Assembly (NCBI GenBank): GCA_025354565.1
Contig: JANXMQ010000022.1
Span: forward strand, 1-64,000
Length of the DNA: 64,000 nt
Direction: 5' to 3'
Origin: Akkermansiaceae bacterium
Lineage (GTDB): Bacteria; Verrucomicrobiota; Verrucomicrobiia; Verrucomicrobiales; Akkermansiaceae
Shown here: positions 35,880 through 44,881 of the stretch, piece after piece
Numbering within the stretch: the stretch's first letter is position 1
Layout: each line of letters begins with the position of its first letter
Translations under genes and position numbers: made by a program
The notes under the pieces: model-generated
The model's input: the letters and a program-made list of their open reading frames with translations, nothing else
Told to the model about the DNA's origin: nothing
Databases searched by the model: none

Positions 35880-36533
35880 CTAAGATTCGTCCAATGCCCT
35901 GCGGATCGCCCGCAGCATCTCAAGTGCCCGCGCTCCATCGCCATGGATGCAGAGCGTTTTGATCACCCCGCCCCGCGCCAGTGCCACGGCCTGCGCCACC
36001 GCCTCGCCACGCGGTACCAACGAACCATCCTCGCGATACTGCCGATCCGCGAAACCTTCCGTCCTAACAACTAACCCCGCCGCCCGTCCGGCCTTCGCCA
36101 GCGCCCCGGTTGGCGGCGCGTAGAGAATGAGCTTGGGTGAAATTTCCACCACTCCCGCGACCACCGCAGCCGCTAACAGATCATCGCGGTTCGCTTGATT
36201 GTAGAGTGCGCCGTGGGGTTTCACATGATGGAGATGCCGCCCCGCGTATCCTGCGAGTTTCCCCACCTGCCGCGCCACCTGCGCCGTCACCTGTTCTAAC
36301 GGAAAATCCAGCTCCCGCCTGCCGAAATTTTCCCGGTCCTCATACCCCGGATGCGCCCCGATCCGCACCCCACGAGCGATCGCCATGGCGATGGTCCGCC
36401 GCATGATCTCATCACTCCCGGCATGGCCACCGCAGGCGATGTTGCAGGACGTCACCAGCGCGAGCAGCTCCGCATCATCAGTCCCGCCTTCACCAAGGTC
36501 CGCGTTGATGTCGATCCTGTGCACGGGTTTCAT
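35880..36533 (-). CDS. pxpA: 5-oxoprolinase subunit A (LamB/YcsF family)
   Basis: Component of the ATP-dependent 5-oxoprolinase PxpABC, which opens 5-oxoproline to glutamate. Conserved LamB/YcsF segments are visible: DINADLGEG, SCNIACGGHAG, IGAHPGYEDRENFGRRE and HHVKPHGALYNQA, and KTLCIHGDGARA near the end. At 217 residues it is somewhat shorter than the E. coli protein. The gene begins four bases inside the upstream pxpBC fusion, so the operon order is BC then A. Confidence 0.93.
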   Translation of the reverse strand: MKPVHRIDINADLGEGGTDDAELLALVTSCNIACGGHAGSDEIMRRTIAMAIARGVRIGAHPGYEDRENFGRRELDFPLEQVTAQVARQVGKLAGYAGRHLHHVKPHGALYNQANRDDLLAAAVVAGVVEISPKLILYAPPTGALAKAGRAAGLVVRTEGFADRQYREDGSLVPRGEAVAQAVALARGGVIKTLCIHGDGARALEMLRAIRRALDES

Positions 36534-38107
36534 GTGAGTAGATTAAGCCCTGTCCGCAACCATGCGAAATCCCGCTCCTCCCGTCGTCTGAGTTCCCGCG
36601 CGTGCTCCAAGGTGACCTCACGAAATCTCACCTTGGTCCCCGGCCATGCCCTTGCCAGTTTCGGCAGATCCACCGAGATCACCTGCCCGATCTGTGGATA
36701 GCCGCCGATGGTCTGCCGTTCGGCTAACAGCACGATCGGCTGTCCTTCCGGTGGCACCTGCACCGAGCCGCACGCGACCGGCTGTGAGACCATTTCCTGC
36801 GGTGTTTCCAAGTCCAGCGCCGCGCCGGACAGGCGCACACCCATGCGATCTGACTGCGGGGTTAGTTGATAGATTTCCGAGCCGAACCGCTGCCGTGCTT
36901 CAGCGGAAAACCAATCCCTCTGCACGCCCGGCAGATACCTCAGCTCGATCAAGGAAACCCGGTCCCGCCGCCCGACGTGCCATGTCCCGCCGCGCGGCCC
37001 GCTTCTCGCTTCGCCAAAATCCAGCCGGTCACCCGCTTGCAAGGCCCGTCCGTGATGTCCTCCGAAGCCCGCGCGCATATCCGTCGCCGCGCTACCTAAC
37101 AGCATTGGCACCTGCAGGCCGCCAGCCACCGCGAGATATGCGCGGACCCCGGTTGTGGGCTTTGAGAAATCGACCGTATCGCCCGCCGCGATGTGTTGTG
37201 GTTTCGCGGTTCCATCCATGAACGCCACCGCTGCCGTCGCGTGAAATTTCAAGACCGGGCCGCGCAGGCAAATTTCTAACGCCGCCGCTCCATCCTCATT
37301 GCCGACTGCTAGATTCGCAACTCGCAACGAATGCCGGTCCACCGCGCCACCCGGAGAAACGCCAGAGCTTTCATAACCGGGCCGCCCGAGATCTTGCACG
37401 GTCGTCAATCCGCCCGGATGAATCACCTCGATCCAACGATCGGTCAGAGCGCCTATTTCCTCCACCCGCTGCGCCGCAAATTCAAGCCGCTCCACCGGCA
37501 TGAACCGCACCAGCTCGCCCGGCCGCAGCAAGGCCGGTTGCTCTGCGTGAGGATCGAACAGGACCACCGCCGTATGCCCTAACACATGCCAGCCACCCGG
37601 CGAAATATTCGGATAGATCCCCGCCTGCCCGCCGGCCATTGCCACCGCTCCCGCAGGCACCACCAGCCGTGGCGTCCGCCGTCTCGGTAGATTCAAGCGC
37701 TCCGGCAATCCTGCTAGGTAGGGAAATCCCGGCGAAAATCCCACTGCGGCCACCGTATAATCCGCCCCGCTGTGCAGCGTTATCACCTCCTCAACGGTCA
37801 GATCCAGGCACCGCGCGACTTCTTCCAAATCCGGCCCGTCATATCTAACTGGAACCACCCGTTCGCCGCCGTTGGGAACCTGCCCTAACACTTCCGCCGC
37901 ACCGATCCACTCGCGGATTTCCGTGCCGTCCACTCCGGCGAAATGCACCGCCACCGTGTCGAACGACGGCACCACATCCAGCACCCCGGCTGGTCGATTG
38001 TTAGACAGTGCGGCCACCAGACCCATGACCCTCTCCAGCGCCGCCCCGCCGGAACTTCCGGGAAACGCCACCAACCATGCGGAATCGCCGAGCGGCCTTA
38101 GAATCAT
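36530..38107 (-). CDS. fused 5-oxoprolinase subunits B and C (KipI-KipA)
   Basis: A single 525-residue protein combining PxpB (KipI family, residues about 1-205, with YTVAAVGFSPGFPYLAGLPE and AGGQAGIYPNISPGGWHVLG) and PxpC (KipA family, about 220-515, with HPGGLTTVQDLGRPGYES and YLAVAGGLQVP). The two subunits form the kinase/hydrolase partner of PxpA. I start at the ATG at 38107, which begins with the expected KipI sequence (MILRPLGDSAWLV); the longer frame starts with GTG. Fusion of these subunits is known in the wider urea amidolyase/oxoprolinase superfamily. It is translationally coupled to pxpA. Confidence 0.9.
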   Translation of the reverse strand: MILRPLGDSAWLVAFPGSSGGAALERVMGLVAALSNNRPAGVLDVVPSFDTVAVHFAGVDGTEIREWIGAAEVLGQVPNGGERVVPVRYDGPDLEEVARCLDLTVEEVITLHSGADYTVAAVGFSPGFPYLAGLPERLNLPRRRTPRLVVPAGAVAMAGGQAGIYPNISPGGWHVLGHTAVVLFDPHAEQPALLRPGELVRFMPVERLEFAAQRVEEIGALTDRWIEVIHPGGLTTVQDLGRPGYESSGVSPGGAVDRHSLRVANLAVGNEDGAAALEICLRGPVLKFHATAAVAFMDGTAKPQHIAAGDTVDFSKPTTGVRAYLAVAGGLQVPMLLGSAATDMRAGFGGHHGRALQAGDRLDFGEARSGPRGGTWHVGRRDRVSLIELRYLPGVQRDWFSAEARQRFGSEIYQLTPQSDRMGVRLSGAALDLETPQEMVSQPVACGSVQVPPEGQPIVLLAERQTIGGYPQIGQVISVDLPKLARAWPGTKVRFREVTLEHARELRRREERDFAWLRTGLNLLT

Positions 38108-38192
38108 GCCCGGAGCCTCGCACGTTCCGCCGGGCTTGCCAATCTCCGCGAATCCATGAAGATAGCACGGCACTGTTAAGCCAGTTCTTCAA

Positions 38193-39116
38193 ATGAAACC
38201 AAGCGCCCTCATCTGCTGCCTCGGCTTGCCATTGTTCGCGGTGGGTGAGGAAACGGAAAAACCCGCCCCCGTCATGATCGACCGAACCATCCCACCCGGC
38301 GAGCTGCGTGCGGCAGCAGCAGCCGCCAACGTAAGCCCGGCCCTGACCCGCGATCTAACGGCTGTCGGCCTGTCATTCGGCGATCCGGTTTTCATCCGCG
38401 CCTTCAAGGAGGAAAACCAGCTTGAGCTTTTCGTCCGCAATCGCAGCACCGGGAAATTTGTGTTATTCCGCACCTATCCGATCGCCGCCGCATCCGGCGC
38501 GCTCGGCCCGAAACTCGCGGAAGGCGATGGCCAGGTGCCGGAAGGATTTTATGTCGTCCCGCCATCTGCCATGAAACCGGATAGCCAATTTTACCTCGCC
38601 TTCAACATCGGCTTTCCTAACGAATTCGACCGCGCCCACCAACGCACTGGCAGCTTTATCATGGTCCACGGCAACAGTGTTTCCATCGGCTGCCTCGCCA
38701 TGACCGATGAAAAAATCGAAGAAATCTATACCTTATGCGCCGCCGCGCAAAGCGGTGGGCAGCCCTATTTCCACATCCACATTTTCCCCTTCCGCATGAC
38801 CGAAGAGCGCATGACAAAAGCCGCCGGAAATCCCAATGAAGACTTCTGGAAAAACATCAGGGAAGGTGATGAGCTGTTTGAGAAAAACCAAACCCCGCCC
38901 AAGGTGAACGTGGCAAACGGCAGATATGTGTTTGAGGAAAATGAACCACAAAAGGATGCAGTGTTTCCCTGTGCCAGCCCACGGGCAAATGAAGATCCGC
39001 TTCGGCGTGAGCGCCCCGCTGGAAGGTGGGCGCTGGGAGCTGCCGTACGTGGTGGAGCGAAATTTCGGCTTGGCCGGAAATTTGGAAAACGCGGTTTGGC
39101 TTCAGGGGAATTGTGA
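38193..39116 (+). CDS. YafK-type L,D-transpeptidase with abnormal C terminus
   Basis: A YkuD-domain protein of the YafK/DpaA type, which acts on peptidoglycan cross-links or lipoprotein attachment in the periplasm. A signal peptide (ALICCLGLPLFAVG) precedes the domain; the catalytic motif is MVHGNSVSIGCLAMTD, with the cysteine nucleophile, and HIHIFPFRMTEERM follows. The homologous part ends near GRYVFEENEPQ (about residue 255). The last 50 residues are read from DNA whose coding signal is in a different frame (the VIT/PEP-CTERM remnant), so the original C terminus was probably lost at a recombination junction near 38950. Confidence 0.87.
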   Translation: MKPSALICCLGLPLFAVGEETEKPAPVMIDRTIPPGELRAAAAAANVSPALTRDLTAVGLSFGDPVFIRAFKEENQLELFVRNRSTGKFVLFRTYPIAAASGALGPKLAEGDGQVPEGFYVVPPSAMKPDSQFYLAFNIGFPNEFDRAHQRTGSFIMVHGNSVSIGCLAMTDEKIEEIYTLCAAAQSGGQPYFHIHIFPFRMTEERMTKAAGNPNEDFWKNIREGDELFEKNQTPPKVNVANGRYVFEENEPQKDAVFPCASPRANEDPLRRERPAGRWALGAAVRGGAKFRLGRKFGKRGLASGEL

Positions 39117-40149
39117 ATTCAATCTATCGGGATCTGTGAAATCGCAAAGCGCGATCCCCGATGGCACGGGCCGATCCCTTTCCACCACGCTCGCGAGCGC
39201 GGATCTCACGTCGCCAGGCACCGCCCTTTGCACCAAAGCTCTGCCAGAAAAACCGCCGGTCGTGTGGTGCGAGGATCGTTTCGCCAAGCCTGAGGAACGA
39301 TTCTTGATGCGCGAACCGGCGACCTCGCCATCCCCGGCTGCGAGCCAGATCGTGGTGATCATCGATGGCTCCGCCGCTGTGGCTCAGGCCAAGGACTGGC
39401 TCGTCCGCGCCATCGAGAATCAAGCCGGGGATGGCTTGACGCTGGTGCTTGCCGACGACCACGCACGCCGAGTGACGTTGAAGGAATTGGAAAACTACCG
39501 GTTCACCGGTGGTCGGGACAACGAGCCCGCCCTGCGCGAAGGCATTCGTTTGGCGCGGGAATCCGGCGCACCGATCGTCTGGGTCCACGGGCCACAGGCG
39601 GTCGGGTTGGCGCAAGCGGAAGCGCTGCTCCAACAGATCGAGCGGGGGACGAAGCACCCACTGATTCATGAAATCCAAGCGGTCGCAGAGCCTAACCGAC
39701 TGGCAGAAGCGATTTACCGGACCGGATGTATCAAGCGCGGTCCGCTGTTGCTCGCACCGGAGCAGGACTTTTCACAGTTTCTCAAAAACCTACAAACCGC
39801 ACACCAAGAATCCGGCTGAACGTGGAAACGCGCCGCCACCGTGGAAAACGTTCCCGGCACCAAGGTCTGGGATCACCTTGCCCGACTCTGGGCGGCATCC
39901 GCCGCAGAAACTTCGAATAGCCCGCTGACCGATGCTGACCGCTCGGAGCTCGCAGCCCGCTATCAGTTAGTCACACTTGTTTCCGGAGCCGTTGTGCTGG
40001 AAACCCAGCAGCAATACGCCGAACACGGCCTCACTCCGGTCGATGGCAGCGCGACACCCAACATACCAAACGTGCCAGAGCCTTCGACAAGCTTGTTAGT
40101 GATGCTAGCCACCGCCGCCGCACTGATGCGGAGAAAGCGGGAAGTTTGA
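38956..40149 (+). pseudogene. truncated VIT/vWA-type PEP-CTERM protein with in-frame TGA
   Basis: Remnant of a large surface protein. The frame enters at CFPVPAHGQMKIRFGVSAPL, which looks like the end of a VIT domain and lacks the several hundred residues that should precede it. A vWA-like stretch follows (ASQIVVIIDGSAAV...). TGA at 39817-39819 stops this frame, but the same frame continues in register with PGTKVWDHLARLWAAS and ends in a PEP-CTERM sorting tail (VPEPSTSLL, a hydrophobic helix, then RRKR). The frame on either side of the TGA is clearly one gene. It overlaps the 3' end of the L,D-transpeptidase frame. No exosortase is seen in this window. Confidence 0.7.
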
Positions 40150-40551
40150 CGGGTTTGTCCGATCCCCGCAAAACACATTGTCATTTTTGGCTGCCGCTTT
40201 AGCCTGCTGTGGCATGATTCAAACCTCCCGTGAAATGGGTTGACCCATACGGAGCAGCGCTTTCTCGGACAACTCGAAGCGATACTTTTTCCAAAAGCCT
40301 GATTTTCAAAGTCTTGAATTGGAGCGTAGAATTTATTCCGCGCCCCAGTTCGTCGTTCCGCAAGCGTCATTTTATTTGTGGAAAATGGCATCACCCGCCC
40401 TTACCCGCTATCCCCGCGCCCGCGCCCGGTAAAATTTCCGCACTTAGGGCGTTTTGAGGATTGCTTGATAATTTGGATTTGCTTAATTTCCGCCGACGAG
40501 GTGTAGGAATTGCCATTCTAACACCCTCGCGGGCTGTTCACCCATCCATCC
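40150..40551. other. 402-bp intergenic region upstream of the dcw cluster
   Basis: No gene is supported here. The stretch 40440-40510 is more A/T-rich (TTGAGGATTGCTTGATAATTTGG) and could contain the promoter of the murG-ftsZ operon, but I cannot fix -35 and -10 boxes. The GC-rich stretch 40385-40430 shows no clear hairpin with a T run. Confidence 0.5.
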
Positions 40552-41649
40552 GTGTCACGTTCCCTGAATATCTTGATCGCCTGTGGCGGCACTGGCGGCC
40601 ACCTGTTTCCCGGCATCGCCGTGGCGGAGGCTCTGCGCGCCCGTGGCCATGCGGTCTTGCTGCTGATTTCAGAAAAAAAAGTCGATTCTGAGGCCTCCGC
40701 GAAATACGCCCATCTTCAATTTCAGACCGTGCCCGCCGTTGCGAAGCCGCCCACGCTCTCGCCCCGGATGTTGCCGTTTTTGTGGAAACTCTGGGGCTCG
40801 ATCCGCCACTGCAAGCGAGTCATCCAGGAATTCCAAGCCGACGCCGTGCTCGGCATGGGCGGATTTACCTCGCTGCCACCCGTGTATGCCGGCCACAAGC
40901 TGGGCCTCAAAACTTTCATCCACGATTCCAACGCCCGCCCCGGCCGCGCAAACGTCATGACCAGCCGTTTCTGCACCCGCGTTTTCCTCGGCATGACCAC
41001 GGCACAGGCATTTTTTCCGAAGCGCGAAACTGTCACCACCGGCACTCCCGTCCGCCCGGAAATCACCACTCTCCCGAACCGCGAAGCCGCAGCGGCAAGC
41101 TTCGGGCTCGACCCTACGCGCCCGACCATCGTCGTCACCGGTGGCAGCCAAGGGGCGCATCGCTTGAATGAATTGAGCGCCCAAGCCGCCGCGAATCTCC
41201 CACCGGATACGCAAGTCCTGCACATCGCCGGGGCGTCGGATTTCCAACGGGTTTCAGAAATCGCCCAAGGCCGCCCGGGTTACAAGGTGCTCGGTTTTTG
41301 CGATCAAATGCCTTCCGCCTACGCCATCGCCGATCTCATCATCGCGCGTTCCGGGGCCTCCAGCATGACGGAAATCGCCAGCGCCGGGCTGCCTTCGATC
41401 CTAGTCCCTTATCCTTACGCCGCTGACGATCACCAGACGCGAAATGCCGAAGTTTTCGCCCGTGCCGGTGCTGCCACGCTCGTTCAGGAAAGCGACCTGG
41501 ATGCGGAAAAACTCGCCGCTCTCGCCGCTTCGATCCTGCAAGACTTGCCAACTCACCAGAGCATGGCAAAAGCCGCCCGCGCTCTCGCCGTCCCCGACGC
41601 CGCGGACCGGGTGTGCGCCGCCATCGAAGCCACTCTCACGCCATCATGA
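40552..41649 (+). CDS. murG: UDP-GlcNAc:lipid I N-acetylglucosaminyltransferase
   Basis: GT28 glycosyltransferase that adds GlcNAc to lipid I to make lipid II on the inner face of the membrane. The N-terminal glycine loop ACGGTGGHLFPGIAVAEAL, GMGGFTSLPPVYAG and HDSNARPGRAN (the family has HEQNAxPG), the second loop VTGGSQGAHRLN, and RSGASSMTEIASAGLPSILVPYP are all visible. The start codon is GTG at 40552; no ATG lies between the upstream stop and the first motif. At 365 residues it is complete. The next gene overlaps by four bases. This is the first gene of the dcw block. Confidence 0.95.
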   Translation: MSRSLNILIACGGTGGHLFPGIAVAEALRARGHAVLLLISEKKVDSEASAKYAHLQFQTVPAVAKPPTLSPRMLPFLWKLWGSIRHCKRVIQEFQADAVLGMGGFTSLPPVYAGHKLGLKTFIHDSNARPGRANVMTSRFCTRVFLGMTTAQAFFPKRETVTTGTPVRPEITTLPNREAAAASFGLDPTRPTIVVTGGSQGAHRLNELSAQAAANLPPDTQVLHIAGASDFQRVSEIAQGRPGYKVLGFCDQMPSAYAIADLIIARSGASSMTEIASAGLPSILVPYPYAADDHQTRNAEVFARAGAATLVQESDLDAEKLAALAASILQDLPTHQSMAKAARALAVPDAADRVCAAIEATLTPS

Positions 41650-43946
41650 CCGATCTCAACCAACGCCTAACCGACCGGAGCAAGCCACTCCAGATCCACC
41701 TCATCGGGGTGGCTGGCTCGGGCATGAGCGGGCTGGCCTTGTTGCTGTTAGGCATGGGCCACCAGGTCAGCGGCTCGGATCGTGTCACCACCGCCGAGAC
41801 CGAGCGGATGCAGGGCGTGGGGCTAAATTTTTCCTCACCCCACACCGCCGCCGCCGTGAGGGGCGCGGACATCGTGGTTTATTCCTCCGCCATCAAGCCG
41901 GACAACGCCGCCTACGCCGCTGCGAAAAAAGCAAAAATCCCGCTCCTCCGCCGCGCCGAGTGCCTGGCTGCGATCCTGCACACGAAGAAAGGCATCATCA
42001 TTTCCGGCACCCACGGGAAAACGACGACCTCCGCGATGACCGCCCACGTCCTGCGCGAGGCCGGGCAAAAACCCAGTCACTACGTCGGCGCGGAAATTCC
42101 CATCCTCGGCGCGAACGCGAAATGGTCCGAGGACGGCGAGTTCATGGTCGCGGAAGGCGACGAAAGCGATGGCACGCTCGCTCTCTATCAGCCAGAACAC
42201 GCGGTCATTCTCAACATCGAGGCTGAGCATCTGGATTTCTATCGGGACCTCGATCACATCCGCGAGGTTTTCACCAAACTCGCCGATCAGACGAAAGGAA
42301 AACTTGTCTATTGCGCCGAAGACCCGGTGGCCCACGAACTTTGCCAAGACCGCGAAAACGCAATTTCCTACGGCTGGGACGATGCGGACTACACCGCCAC
42401 CGACCTCCGCGATCTCAAGGGTTCTTCGGCTTTCACGGTGAAAAAAGCGGGCGTAGTGTTAGGCGATGTCGAACTCGGAATTCCTGGTAATCACAACATC
42501 CTCAACGCCCTCGCCGCCATCGCGCTGGCCGACAGTTGCGGTGCGGAATTCGCCCTCGTTGCCCGTGCCCTCGCCACCTTCGCCGGAGCGAAACGCCGCT
42601 TCGAGACGAAATATCTATCAACAAACTATCGGATCATCGACGACTACGGCCACCATCCATCCGAGTTGGCGGCCACGCTCCAGACCGCGCGTTCATTGAA
42701 ATCGAAACGCCTGATCGTTCTGTTTCAACCGCACCGCTACACCCGCACGCATGCGCTCGCGGACGACTTCGGCAAGGTTCTCCAAGCCGCCGACATGGTC
42801 TTCATCACCGACGTTTACGCCGCCTCAGAAAAGCCCATCAAAGGCATTTCCGGCCAAACTTTGGTGGATGCCATGCAAGCCCATGGTGACATTCCCGCCA
42901 CCTATGTCCCCGACCTAACAACCGCCCACCACGCGATCGGTCACGTCCTCCAGTCGGGCGATTTGCTCATCACCCTCGGCGCGGGAAATGTCCACGAAGC
43001 CGGCACCCGCCTCGCCGCCGATTTGAAAATCCTCGAGGAAATGCGCGGCCTCATGCCACCCGGCGAAATCGACGGCAAAATCTACGAACCGATGAACCGC
43101 CATACGACGTTGTTAGTCGGTGGCCCGGCGCAATACTGGTTAGAGCCACACAGTTTTTACGGCTTCGCATTTCTGGTAGATTACTGTCGCGAGCGCGGCA
43201 TCCCAGTCCGCGTGGTGGGTCGTGGATCAAATCTGTTAGTTCGCGATGGCGGCATCCGCGGCGCGGTCATTCACCCGACTGGCGGGGTTTTCTCGGAAGT
43301 CAGCGTGGATGGCCGGGGCCATGTCACGGCGGGCGCGGGCGTGCGTTTGAAAAAACTAGCCAGCATCGCCGGTGGCAGCAACATCGGCGGCTTCGAGTGG
43401 ATGGAAGGCATCCCCGGCAACGTCGGCGGCGCACTTCGCATGAACGCTGGCGCAATGGGCATCGAAACTTTCGATCAAGTGGTGCGCGTGACTTTCCTCG
43501 ACGAGGACGGCGTGATCCGCACTCGCGAGCGCGAGGAAATCGTCACCCGCTATCGCAACGTCCCCGAGCTGCGACGGAACTTCGCCCTCCAAGCGGTTTT
43601 CAAAGGCAAGACCGACACCACTGCCAACATCAAGGAGCGATGGGACGCCTCGCGGGAAAAGCGCAAGGCCACCCAACCGATCGCCGCATCCGCTGGCTGC
43701 ACGTTCAAGAACCCGGAGGAAGTTCCCGCTGGCCGCGTGATCGATTCGCTGGGCCTGAAAGGCAGCACTTGCGGCCATGCTGCGGTTTCGGAAGTCCACG
43801 GAAATTTCGTCGTCAACCAAGGCGGGGCCTCCGCTTTGGAAATTCTAACACTCATTGAGTTCATCCAAGACAAGGCGCGTGACGAGCGTTCCGTCGAGCT
43901 GGAAACCGAAATCAAAATCCTCGGCGAGGACGAAGCGACATTTTAA
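41646..43946 (+). CDS. fused MurC-MurB (UDP-MurNAc:L-alanine ligase / UDP-enolpyruvoyl-GlcNAc reductase)
   Basis: A bifunctional cytoplasmic peptidoglycan enzyme of 766 residues. The MurC half (about 1-465) has IHLIGVAGSGMSGLALLL, the P-loop SGTHGKTTTSAM, GNHNILNALAAI and DDYGHHPSELAATL. The MurB half (about 475-766) has the FAD-binding GRGSNLLVRDGGIRG and EWMEGIPGNVGGALRMNAGAMG. The proton-donor segment reads SAGCTFKNPEE, with Cys where E. coli MurB has Ser229. The two activities act in successive steps, MurB before MurC, so the fusion puts them in reverse of pathway order. The ATG at 41646 overlaps the murG stop as ATGA. Confidence 0.95.
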   Translation: MTDLNQRLTDRSKPLQIHLIGVAGSGMSGLALLLLGMGHQVSGSDRVTTAETERMQGVGLNFSSPHTAAAVRGADIVVYSSAIKPDNAAYAAAKKAKIPLLRRAECLAAILHTKKGIIISGTHGKTTTSAMTAHVLREAGQKPSHYVGAEIPILGANAKWSEDGEFMVAEGDESDGTLALYQPEHAVILNIEAEHLDFYRDLDHIREVFTKLADQTKGKLVYCAEDPVAHELCQDRENAISYGWDDADYTATDLRDLKGSSAFTVKKAGVVLGDVELGIPGNHNILNALAAIALADSCGAEFALVARALATFAGAKRRFETKYLSTNYRIIDDYGHHPSELAATLQTARSLKSKRLIVLFQPHRYTRTHALADDFGKVLQAADMVFITDVYAASEKPIKGISGQTLVDAMQAHGDIPATYVPDLTTAHHAIGHVLQSGDLLITLGAGNVHEAGTRLAADLKILEEMRGLMPPGEIDGKIYEPMNRHTTLLVGGPAQYWLEPHSFYGFAFLVDYCRERGIPVRVVGRGSNLLVRDGGIRGAVIHPTGGVFSEVSVDGRGHVTAGAGVRLKKLASIAGGSNIGGFEWMEGIPGNVGGALRMNAGAMGIETFDQVVRVTFLDEDGVIRTREREEIVTRYRNVPELRRNFALQAVFKGKTDTTANIKERWDASREKRKATQPIAASAGCTFKNPEEVPAGRVIDSLGLKGSTCGHAAVSEVHGNFVVNQGGASALEILTLIEFIQDKARDERSVELETEIKILGEDEATF

Positions 43947-43956
43947 ATTCTAAAAA

Positions 43957-44880
43957 ATGATGTTAAGCGGCAAAAAAATCGCAGTGCTAATGGGCGGTCC
44001 CGGCTCGGAACGCGAGGTCTCACTCGCGTCCGGCAAAGCCGTGCTCAAGGCGCTGTTAGGACTTGGCCTGGATGCGGTGGCCGTCGATGTCACTACGACG
44101 GACATCGTACTGCCGGAAGGCACGGATCTCGCCTTCAATGTGATCCACGGCACCTTCGGCGAGGACGGCCAGCTTCAGGACGCGATGGAAAATCTCGGTG
44201 TTCCTTACACCGGAGCCGGTTCCGCCAGCAGCAAGCTCGCGATTGATAAATCCCTCGCGAAGGGAAAATTTCTAGCAGACAATGTTCCCACCGCACGCTC
44301 AGAGACGGTTTCTCTAACTCCCGGTCAGATCCCAAGTCTCACCATCAAGGCCCCGCTCGTCATCAAGCCACCACTCGAAGGCTCCAGCGTGGGCGTCCAG
44401 ATCGTCAAAACGCAGGACGAAGTTCCCGCCGCACTTCTGAAAGCTGCGGAAAAATATGGTGTAGTCCTCATCGAGGAATTCATCGATGGGAAGGAACTAA
44501 CAGTCGCCATTCTCAATGACGTGCCGCTGCCCATCGTCCAGATCACACCGCCCGAAGGTGTCTATGACATGGCCAGCAAATACCCATGGCTCAGCGGTGC
44601 GAAAGGCAGCGAATACCAATGCCCCGCTGATCTGGACTTGGAAACCACCATGGCCGTGCAAGCCGCCGCACTGGCCGCGCACCGTTCGCTCGGGGTGGAA
44701 ATTTATTCCCGCGTGGATGTCCTGCTGGATTCGCAGAACCGCCCGTTCGTGTTAGAGGCTAACACCATTCCCGGCATGACAGAAACCAGCCTGCTGCCCA
44801 AGGCTGCGGCCGCCGTTGGCATATCCTTTCCTGAGTTATGTAAAACCATCGCCGAACTCTCCCTCAAACTCCGCTCCTGA
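43957..44880 (+). CDS. ddl: D-alanine--D-alanine ligase
   Basis: ATP-grasp ligase that makes D-Ala-D-Ala for the peptidoglycan stem peptide. The family segments are IAVLMGGPGSEREVSLASG, FNVIHGTFGEDGQLQDAME, GVPYTGAGSASSKLAIDKSL, VIKPPLEGSSVGVQIV and LEANTIPGMTETSLLPKAA. At 307 residues it is standard length. It lies ten bases after murC-murB and immediately before ftsQ, the usual dcw order. Confidence 0.96.
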   Translation: MMLSGKKIAVLMGGPGSEREVSLASGKAVLKALLGLGLDAVAVDVTTTDIVLPEGTDLAFNVIHGTFGEDGQLQDAMENLGVPYTGAGSASSKLAIDKSLAKGKFLADNVPTARSETVSLTPGQIPSLTIKAPLVIKPPLEGSSVGVQIVKTQDEVPAALLKAAEKYGVVLIEEFIDGKELTVAILNDVPLPIVQITPPEGVYDMASKYPWLSGAKGSEYQCPADLDLETTMAVQAAALAAHRSLGVEIYSRVDVLLDSQNRPFVLEANTIPGMTETSLLPKAAAAVGISFPELCKTIAELSLKLRS

Positions 44881-44881
44881 T

